From Limiplasma sp045538465 (GTDB lineage Bacteria; Bacillota; Clostridia; Christensenellales; Aristaeellaceae): a DNA stretch of 14,545 bases. The stretch covers positions 1 to 14,545 of the forward strand of contig JAZSRK010000124.1 of assembly GCA_045538465.1 (NCBI GenBank). Direction: 5' to 3'. Under the pieces are notes generated by a model that was not told where the DNA came from, searched no databases, and saw only the letters and a list, made by a program, of their open reading frames with translations. The translations under genes were made by a program, and so were the position numbers. This document shows positions 7,153 to 13,184 of this stretch, one piece after another; the stretch's first letter is position 1; each line of letters begins with the position of its first letter.

Positions 7153-9096
7153 TTACTTTTCGGAATTCAGTTTTGCATCGTCGATCTTGCCCCAGGCACC
7201 GTTGCCGGCACCCTGACACTTTACATATACGCCCACGGTCACTTCGCTGCCGGCGACGTGATCAAACGCTGGGGTCACGCCCTCGCACCATTCGCCGTAG
7301 GAGGTGATGGTCATGGGTGCGGTGGCAACCGTCTCTCCGTCCACCTTCACATAGGCATATACTTCATGCTCGCCGGCATCGCCGCCCATGATGGAGACGG
7401 CAAAGCGGAACCGGCCCTCCGGCAGAGCCGCCACCGGCTGCTCCAGCGTAAACTCCACGCTGTTCTGAGCAGCGCTCCAGAAATGCATGTGTTTGCTGCC
7501 GGTGAGGGAATCGGTGAGCTTATCCTCCACATACAGTTCATCGGCACCGGCAAGGTCTGTCCACGTCCAGCCGTTGCCGCCCTCCTCAAAGCTGTAATCG
7601 GTCAGGTAATTGTATTCCACCATGGAAACATAGCAACGGGCTTCCATACCGCCTGCCGTACCGGTGACGGTGTACTGCGCCACACCACCCTGATACATGC
7701 GCTCCTTCTCTTCCTCCGTCAGGTTCCATTCCACAGGGATCTGCTGACGGCCGTCATCGGTCATAACGGCATTCACCGTTTCCGGCAGCACCAGCTCTGC
7801 ATTCAGATCGCAGATCAGGGTCACATCCTCCAGCGCATCCGCCTGAACCGGGATCTCGTTGCCCTCACGCATCAGCCGGAACACCCTGAGGGATTCCAGC
7901 GGATGACCGGTGGCATCGAAAAGCGCCTGATTATCCACGGCACAGCCGCCGTAGTATCTGCCGGCATCTGCCGGGTCGTAGGCGGCGGCGTAGCTGCTGG
8001 CCCAGCCGGAGCCGAACTGTTCCCAGAGGTCATGGTTCTTTTCCCAGCTTTCGATACCGACAGTGATCCATGTGCCCTCCCAGTACACAACGCCGATGCC
8101 TGCAGGGGTGCGGTTGACGACGGTATCGGTAATGGCACGCAGGTGATTGGCCTGCCCCTGTACGGTGAAAGGGTAATCCTTTACAACAGCGCCGCCATCG
8201 CCGATGGTGTTGCCGTTGAAGTCCGTATCGGCACCGGTGTAGGCATAGGAGGTCTCCATGACCATCACCTTTTTGCCATAGGTCTCGGAAACCTGCGTCA
8301 GCACAGCGCTCAGATTATCCAGCGTGCCGTGCCAGTAGGGATAGTAGGAGGTGGCAAACACATCGTAATCCACCTGATAATAGTCCATCTTCTTGGCATA
8401 GGTCAGGTAGGAGCCATCCTTTTCCGGGTTGGCAAAGTGCAGCGCCACCAGCGCCTCGGGGAACACCTCACGGGTGGCCTTTGCGCCGGCCTGCATCAGG
8501 TACTGGATATTGAACCAGATCTTTTCGCCGCACATGTAGTTGTTGGTCTCGTTACCGATCTGCACCATGCCGACGTCAACGCCGGCTTCCTTCAGCTTTT
8601 CAAGGCAGTCCCGGGTGTACTGGTAAACAGCCTCGGTCTTTTCCTCGATCTCCATGCCCACCCATGCCTTGGGCACCATCTGCTTGCCGGGATCCGCCCA
8701 GAAGTCGGAATAATGGAAGTTGACCAGCAGCTTCATGCCGTATTGGGTGGCACGTTTGCCGATTTCGATGGCGTTATCGATATCGCAGTTGCCGCCGCCA
8801 TAGCCGTTGCCTGCGGAATCGAAGGGATCGTTCCAGATGCGCACACGGATGTGGGTGATGCCGTTTTCTGCCAGCACTTTGTACACATCCGCTTCGTTAC
8901 CGTCAAAATCGTAATACCTGACGCCGCTTCTCTCCAGCGCAGGCACACAGGAGGCATCCATACCAAAGATGAAATCCTCCGGCAGGTTTTCCACCTTTTC
9001 AACATAGAGGGAGCTTTCCTCCGCCAGTGCAGTGGGGCAGCAGACAGCTGCCAGCAGGCTTACCAGCAGCGACAGGGCCATCCATTTCCGGAACAT
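7153..9096 (-). CDS. ganB: Secreted GH53 arabinogalactan endo-beta-1,4-galactanase with Ig-like and CBM61-like domains
   Basis: This 647-residue enzyme hydrolyses internal beta-1,4-galactosidic bonds of (arabino)galactan, such as pectin rhamnogalacturonan-I side chains, outside the cell. A signal peptide ends near residue 25 (PTALA, then EE). The GH53 (beta/alpha)8 domain spans about 30-410, with family signatures GMDAS, RVRIWNDPF (84-92) and NFHYSDFWADPGKQ (126-139). By motif the acid/base is Glu183 (IGNETN) and the nucleophile Glu281 (MVMETSY). A bacterial Ig-like domain follows (about 415-495), then a C-terminal region (about 496-647) starting YLTDYSFEEG that resembles galactan-binding CBM61, a known partner of GH53. 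No sortase, SLH or lipobox signal is seen, so it is probably released. AAAGGAGG stands 7 bases before the ATG. It is the last gene of a three-gene unit, 33 bases after the upstream membrane protein. Confidence 0.95.
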   Translation of the reverse strand: MFRKWMALSLLVSLLAAVCCPTALAEESSLYVEKVENLPEDFIFGMDASCVPALERSGVRYYDFDGNEADVYKVLAENGITHIRVRIWNDPFDSAGNGYGGGNCDIDNAIEIGKRATQYGMKLLVNFHYSDFWADPGKQMVPKAWVGMEIEEKTEAVYQYTRDCLEKLKEAGVDVGMVQIGNETNNYMCGEKIWFNIQYLMQAGAKATREVFPEALVALHFANPEKDGSYLTYAKKMDYYQVDYDVFATSYYPYWHGTLDNLSAVLTQVSETYGKKVMVMETSYAYTGADTDFNGNTIGDGGAVVKDYPFTVQGQANHLRAITDTVVNRTPAGIGVVYWEGTWITVGIESWEKNHDLWEQFGSGWASSYAAAYDPADAGRYYGGCAVDNQALFDATGHPLESLRVFRLMREGNEIPVQADALEDVTLICDLNAELVLPETVNAVMTDDGRQQIPVEWNLTEEEKERMYQGGVAQYTVTGTAGGMEARCYVSMVEYNYLTDYSFEEGGNGWTWTDLAGADELYVEDKLTDSLTGSKHMHFWSAAQNSVEFTLEQPVAALPEGRFRFAVSIMGGDAGEHEVYAYVKVDGETVATAPMTITSYGEWCEGVTPAFDHVAGSEVTVGVYVKCQGAGNGAWGKIDDAKLNSEK

Positions 9097-9129
9097 GTTT
9101 TTCTCCTCCTTTGCAATACACAGAGCAGG

Positions 9130-9711
9130 TCAGGGGATCGTCAGCAGCGTTTCCGCCAGATGAACGGCTTCATCATCCACGCCGCCCTCGTTGGCGGTCA
9201 AATGGACGGAGGCCTTTCCGAACATGAGGTAAAAATCCTCATCCGGCAGAGAAGGGTCGTGATAGCCGATATGCTCCCGGGCGATGCCCGTGCCGCCGGC
9301 TGCATCATAGATGCGCAGACCCCAGGGAACGCCCTCCAGCAGCAGAACAGCATCCTCCTCCCCTTCCGGCACAAAGCCGGCAGGCAGCGGAGCGAACCAC
9401 TCCCGGTATTCCTCCACATGGGAGGCGCGCACGATGTAAACATCCGCCCTGCGCAGCTGCTCTCCGTCCAGCATGGCATAGGTGAAGGGATGCACCTTGA
9501 CCATGCGGATGGCATCGTTTTTCAGCTCCTGCTCCAGTTTGACCGCAAGGCCCGTGGCATCGGCAACAGGGGCATCCGCAAACAGGGTCAGCTTGTTTTC
9601 CGGCTCCGCATCGGTCAGGAAGGTGAAGATCCAGCCCCAGAAAAACACGCTGAGCATCAGCCACAGCACCATGGCAGGCAGCATGTGCCAAAAGCGGTTA
9701 CGCATCTTCAT
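9130..9711 (-). CDS. Unrecognised single-pass membrane protein, extracytoplasmic domain
   Basis: No family was recognised for this 193-residue protein. A short basic N-terminus (MKMRNRF) precedes one strongly hydrophobic helix (about 10-33), then a soluble domain of about 160 residues, predicted outside by the positive-inside rule. This domain has alternating beta-strand and helix character (LTLFAD, ADVYIVRASHVEEYREW, DAVLLLEGVPWGLRIYD), loosely like one lobe of a binding protein. ATG 9711 is chosen because GGAGGT lies 8 bases upstream; a GTG at 9717 and an ATG at 9705 are also in frame. It overlaps the upstream gene by 14 bases and precedes the galactanase by 33 bases, so the three are almost certainly co-transcribed. 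A role in galactan or oligosaccharide handling, or in importer assembly, is only inferred from context. Confidence 0.8.
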   Translation of the reverse strand: MKMRNRFWHMLPAMVLWLMLSVFFWGWIFTFLTDAEPENKLTLFADAPVADATGLAVKLEQELKNDAIRMVKVHPFTYAMLDGEQLRRADVYIVRASHVEEYREWFAPLPAGFVPEGEEDAVLLLEGVPWGLRIYDAAGGTGIAREHIGYHDPSLPDEDFYLMFGKASVHLTANEGGVDDEAVHLAETLLTIP

Positions 9712-10192
9712 GGGCACACACCTCCACCCCGATAATGAACGAGCGCACCACCCTGACCCGTACAGGCTGCCCGGCAGGGGGCAGCTGCCCGGCCAGCCGG
9801 TCGTTCAGGCTCAGGTGAAGGGTCTCCTCCCCGGTTTGCAGCTGCACTTTGCGCACCACGATGCTGCCCGGGATCAGGATCCGGTCAGGAGCAACCGTCA
9901 GCTGACCGGTATAGCTCCTTTCCGCATCGCCCAGCAAGCCGAGGATATGCTCTGCCTGCGCCTTTGCCGGGCGGATGAGGAACACCGTCAGCAGCATAAA
10001 CAGCCAGCCGCCCAATGTGGAAATGCCCACCACCCAGCCAAGCATACGGTTTGCATTGCCCGTTCTGACCCTTGTACAAAGAAAAATACATGCCGCCAGC
10101 GAAAGCCCTGCACAAAGCCAGGCAAGCAACCTGCCAAGGGAGACAAGCCGCCGGTATTTCGCTGCCTGAGGCTGTGAATACCATTTGTTCAT
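9698..10192 (-). CDS. Unrecognised two-helix membrane protein with soluble C-terminal domain
   Basis: No family was recognised for this 164-residue protein. The basic N-terminus (KYRR) is followed by two hydrophobic helices (about 16-41 and 50-73) joined by a short loop, then a charged helix and a beta-rich C-terminal domain (about 90-164) probably on the cytoplasmic side. ATG 10192 is preferred over an in-frame ATG 12 codons upstream, because AAAGGA lies about 10 bases before it and the promoter at 10219-10247 would place the upstream codon at or before the transcription start. It is the first gene of the unit leading to GH53, and its stop lies inside the next gene, so the two small membrane proteins are probably translationally coupled and may act together. 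Confidence 0.8.
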   Translation of the reverse strand: MNKWYSQPQAAKYRRLVSLGRLLAWLCAGLSLAACIFLCTRVRTGNANRMLGWVVGISTLGGWLFMLLTVFLIRPAKAQAEHILGLLGDAERSYTGQLTVAPDRILIPGSIVVRKVQLQTGEETLHLSLNDRLAGQLPPAGQPVRVRVVRSFIIGVEVCAHEDA

Positions 10193-10218
10193 ACTGTTCA
10201 ATTCCTTTCTTTGCAGGG

Positions 10219-10247
10219 AGTATAGCATGTTTTCAGCGCCTTGACAA
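10219..10247 (-). promoter_or_regulatory. Sigma-A promoter of the membrane-protein/GH53 operon
   Basis: On the minus strand TTGTCA (10242-10247) and TATACT (10219-10224) have a 17-base spacer. The start point near 10212 gives a leader of only about 20 bases. Its -35 hexamer overlaps that of the divergent GH13 promoter. Confidence 0.8.
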
Positions 10248-10270
10248 GCAAGCGGCTTTCTCTGTATAGT
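10241..10270 (+). promoter_or_regulatory. Sigma-A promoter of the GH13/esterase operon
   Basis: TTGACA (10241-10246) and TATAGT (10265-10270) are separated by 18 bases. The predicted start is near 10277, about 36 bases before the GH13 ATG, which has GGAAGGA upstream. Confidence 0.78.
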
Positions 10271-10312
10271 TGAGCCGGAAGCATGCCAACTGCACGGAAG
10301 GAAGATGTTTGA

Positions 10313-11941
10313 ATGAAGCGTTTTTTGAGTTTTCTGCTGGTGCTTATGCTGGCAGCCGGCAGCTGCCTGGCAGAGGAAGATTTTTTCTCAAGGTCCTATC
10401 CCCTCAGTGAAAGCGGCGAATGCATCGTCAATGATGTGCCCTTTCTCACAGCCCCTGCGCCCGATGACAACGAGCGTGTGTTCTACGAGATCTTCGTGGG
10501 CTCCTTCTCCGACTCCGACGGGGACGGCGTGGGCGACCTGAGGGGCATCATCAACCGGATGGATTACCTGAACGACGGCGATCCCGACTCCGGGCTGAGT
10601 CTTGGCGTGGAAGGCATCTGGCTGACCCCGGTGTTCCTCTCCCCCTCCTACCACAAGTACGATGTGACCGACTACTACACCATAGACCCCCAGTTCGGCA
10701 CCATGGAGGACCTGAAGGAGCTGATCAGCCTGTGCCACGAACGGGATGTGAAGCTGATCCTTGACCTGCCCATCAACCACACGGGTCATAACAGCCGGTG
10801 GTTCAAAAACTTTACCAATGCCCACCTGCTGAACAACCCCGGCAACCAGTACTACGATTTTTACACCTGGGCCACCGAAGGGGATGCGCTGCCTGCAGGG
10901 CGCACCTTTGCCAAAAAATTCGGCACCGATCTGCTTTACGAAGCCAACTTCTCCGACCAGATGCCGGAGCCGGATTTTGACAACCCCTTCGTGCGCCAGA
11001 CCATGCTGGATGTGGCGCTGTACTACCTGGAGCTGGGTGTGGACGGTTTCCGCTTCGATGCCGCCAAATACATCTACTTTGGCGACAATGCCGCCAGCGC
11101 CGCTTTCTGGGCATGGTACATCGGGGAACTGAAGGCCGTGAAGCCGGATGTGTACACCGTTGCCGAGGTATGGGACGGAGAGGGCATCATTCAGCAGTAC
11201 CTGCCCATGACCAGCTGCTTCCACTTTGCCGCCAGTCAGGCTGAGGGGCTTATCGCCGCCACTGCCAAGGGCGGCGATGTGAACCGCTTTACTGCCGCCA
11301 TGGAAAGCTACATCACCCGGGTAAGGGCGCTGGGCGCACGTCCGACCCTGTTCATTGCCAACCACGATATGGATCGCTGCGCCGGTTACCTGACCGCCGC
11401 CAGCGGACACATGAAGGTGGCTGCCAGCCTGTACCTGCTCTCCCCCGGTTCTCCCTTCCTGTACTACGGAGAAGAGATCGGTCTGAGAGGCTCCCGGGGC
11501 GGTTCCAATACCGATGCCAACCGGCGCATGGCCATGCTCTGGGGCGACGGCGATACGGTACGGGATCCGGCAGGCACCACCTACACCAAGCAGAGCACTT
11601 ATACCGTCAAGGATCTTTCCCACATGCCGGACAGCCTGTACAACCACTACAAACAGCTGATCATGCTGCGCAAAGCCAATCCGGAGATCGCCCGGGGCGA
11701 ATACAAAGCGCTGGCATTCGAGAATACCAAGCTGGGCGGCTTTACCTGCACCTGGAACGGCAGCACCGTTGCTGTGGTGCACAATACCACCCTTCAGCCT
11801 GTTACGGTGGACCTGGCAGCGGCGACCGGCGAAGCCTTCAGCCTGATCGCCGGTACCGCAGGTGCAGGCACCGCTACCCTCGACGGAAATACGCTGACCC
11901 TTTCCGGGCAGACCAGCGCAGTACTGCGCATGGAGCAGTAA
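10313..11941 (+). CDS. Secreted GH13 alpha-amylase-family glycoside hydrolase
   Basis: This 542-residue enzyme should act on alpha-1,4-glucans (starch, maltodextrin) outside the cell. After a signal peptide (about 1-20), the catalytic barrel starts at VFYEIFVGSFSDSDGDGVGDL (57-76), a family N-terminal signature with a Ca-binding-like DSDGDG. The four conserved GH13 regions are present: DLPINHT (from 151), GFRFDAAKY with nucleophile Asp249, VAEVWD with acid/base Glu285, and FIANHD with transition-state Asp352. A C-terminal all-beta domain ends the protein and no CBM is apparent. The signal peptide contains AGSC before LAEED, a poor lipobox, so lipid anchoring is possible but cleavage at CLA-EED seems more likely. 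Exact specificity (alpha-amylase, neopullulanase, glucosidase) cannot be settled by eye. It is the first gene of a plus-strand operon, divergent from the GH53 unit. Confidence 0.93.
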   Translation: MKRFLSFLLVLMLAAGSCLAEEDFFSRSYPLSESGECIVNDVPFLTAPAPDDNERVFYEIFVGSFSDSDGDGVGDLRGIINRMDYLNDGDPDSGLSLGVEGIWLTPVFLSPSYHKYDVTDYYTIDPQFGTMEDLKELISLCHERDVKLILDLPINHTGHNSRWFKNFTNAHLLNNPGNQYYDFYTWATEGDALPAGRTFAKKFGTDLLYEANFSDQMPEPDFDNPFVRQTMLDVALYYLELGVDGFRFDAAKYIYFGDNAASAAFWAWYIGELKAVKPDVYTVAEVWDGEGIIQQYLPMTSCFHFAASQAEGLIAATAKGGDVNRFTAAMESYITRVRALGARPTLFIANHDMDRCAGYLTAASGHMKVAASLYLLSPGSPFLYYGEEIGLRGSRGGSNTDANRRMAMLWGDGDTVRDPAGTTYTKQSTYTVKDLSHMPDSLYNHYKQLIMLRKANPEIARGEYKALAFENTKLGGFTCTWNGSTVAVVHNTTLQPVTVDLAAATGEAFSLIAGTAGAGTATLDGNTLTLSGQTSAVLRMEQ

Positions 11942-11951
11942 GGAGTATGCC

Positions 11952-12884
11952 ATGGGCAAATATCCCATCAAAAGAGAGTTTTTTCCCTTTTCCCTGTTCA
12001 CACCGCCCATCAGCCGCCGGTTCGTGCTGCTGGCGCAGAAGCATATGAAGACCCCGGGCTTCCTGTGGCGTGACCCGGAGGTGCAGGTGGAAACGCTGCG
12101 TGTTCCCGGCTGGCAGGGGGATGAGATCATGGTTTATCTGCTCAGCCCCAAGGGCATCCGGGAGCCTGCGCCCTGCCTTGTGAATTTCCACGGCGGCGGC
12201 TTCGTGTTCGAGGGTTCCGGCAGTCATTTCCGGCTGGCGCTGACCTATGCAAAAGAGGCCCGGTGCAAAGTGGCTTATGTGCTTTACCGGCTGGCACCTG
12301 CCCACACCTTTCCCGTGCCGCAGGAGGATTGTTATGCCGCCTTCTGTCATCTGGCACAGCAGGCTGACAAGCTGGGCATCGATCCCCGGCGCATGGGCGT
12401 GGGCGGCGACAGCGCCGGCGGTACCCTGACCGCAGCCGTATGCCTGATGGCAAGGGACCGGGGCGCTGCGGTGAAGCCCATGCTGCAGCTGCTGGTGTAC
12501 CCCTGGCTGGATGGGCGCAACAACAGCGAAAGCTGCCGCCGCTTTACCGATACCCCTGTGTGGAACAGCACCCTTTCCAAAAAGGTCGGCCCCCTCATTG
12601 ACCCGGATCCCTCCCGTACGCCGCTGAGCTACCGCTCCCCTGCAGAGGCGGAGAGCCATGCGGAGCTGCCCCCGGCATACATTGAAACAGCGCAGTTCGA
12701 CTGCCTGCACGATGACGGTGTGCTGTATGCCCGACTGCTACAGGAAAACGGCATCGAAGCGGAGCTGACAGAAGCGGAAGGCACCATGCACGGCTTTGAT
12801 ACCGTATGGCACGCCCCCACCACGCAGCGGATGGTGCAAAAACGGGTGGCCTTTCTGCGCAGACGGTTTTGGGAAGAAAAATAA
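11952..12884 (+). CDS. Alpha/beta hydrolase, hormone-sensitive-lipase-type esterase
   Basis: This 310-residue carboxylesterase has an HSL-family layout: oxyanion HGGG at 80-83, nucleophile Ser154 in GDSAGG, catalytic Asp250 (in QFDCLHDDG, equivalent to the usual DPLRDEG) and His280 (in GTMHGFD). An N-terminal cap of about 70 residues is usual for the family. No signal peptide is present, so it is cytoplasmic. The start ATG lies 10 bases after the GH13 stop, and the AAGGAG ribosome binding site overlaps that stop codon (TAAGGAG), so expression is tightly coupled. In a glycan locus a likely job is deacylation, for example of acetylated oligosaccharides after import, but HSL enzymes have broad acyl-ester substrates and this is an inference. 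It ends before a strong terminator. Confidence 0.92.
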   Translation: MGKYPIKREFFPFSLFTPPISRRFVLLAQKHMKTPGFLWRDPEVQVETLRVPGWQGDEIMVYLLSPKGIREPAPCLVNFHGGGFVFEGSGSHFRLALTYAKEARCKVAYVLYRLAPAHTFPVPQEDCYAAFCHLAQQADKLGIDPRRMGVGGDSAGGTLTAAVCLMARDRGAAVKPMLQLLVYPWLDGRNNSESCRRFTDTPVWNSTLSKKVGPLIDPDPSRTPLSYRSPAEAESHAELPPAYIETAQFDCLHDDGVLYARLLQENGIEAELTEAEGTMHGFDTVWHAPTTQRMVQKRVAFLRRRFWEEK

Positions 12885-12891
12885 ACAAACG

Positions 12892-12935
12892 GACTGTTTC
12901 GGACACAGATGCCGAAGCAGTCTTTTTTCTGTTTT
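12892..12935 (+). terminator. Intrinsic terminator of the GH13/esterase operon
   Basis: An 11-bp stem (12892-12902 with 12912-12922, one G-U pair) with a 9-base loop is followed directly by TTTTTT and, after CTG, a second T-run. It begins 8 bases past the esterase stop codon. Confidence 0.93.
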
Positions 12936-13026
12936 TTCCTTTCCGGAGGCATGCCTGTTTTTGAATATCGTATCGAAACTTTCTTAATAAATTAATGCAT
13001 ATAGCGGCTTAATATTATTTTGAAAT

Positions 13027-13046
13027 TAAGTTTGATAATTAACTTA
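13027..13046. promoter_or_regulatory. Inverted repeat upstream of the repeat-protein promoter
   Basis: TAAGTT (13027-13032) and AACTTA (13041-13046) form a perfect 6-base inverted repeat with an 8-base spacer, ending 4 bases before the -35 box inside an AT-rich stretch (about 12960-13050). It could be an activator site or part of an UP-like element. Confidence 0.35.
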
Positions 13047-13050
13047 CCAA

Positions 13051-13079
13051 TTGACAAGTGCAATATCCGATTGTAAAAT
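13051..13079 (+). promoter_or_regulatory. Sigma-A promoter of the tandem-repeat secreted protein
   Basis: TTGACA (13051-13056) and TAAAAT (13074-13079) are separated by exactly 17 bases. The start near 13086 leaves a leader of about 100 bases, ending in GGGAGG 10 bases before the ATG. Confidence 0.88.
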
Positions 13080-13184
13080 AGCAACAGATGACCGGTTCTG
13101 GGAAGGATGCGGTCGTTTTTGGAAAGAATTGTCCCTGCGGAAGAGCAGGCGCAAGATAAACTTTGTAACGGGAGGAAACTTACA

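Noticed and set aside
7132..9735. An 867-codon open frame on the plus strand antisense to GH53
   Set aside because: It is entirely opposite genes with clear catalytic motifs, shows no domain and lacks a credible ribosome binding site. Strong GC-type codon bias removes stops from the antisense frame.
10388..12130. A 580-codon antisense frame opposite the GH13 and esterase genes
   Set aside because: Same cause: a shadow of codon bias. The sense strand has complete GH13 motifs and its own promoter.
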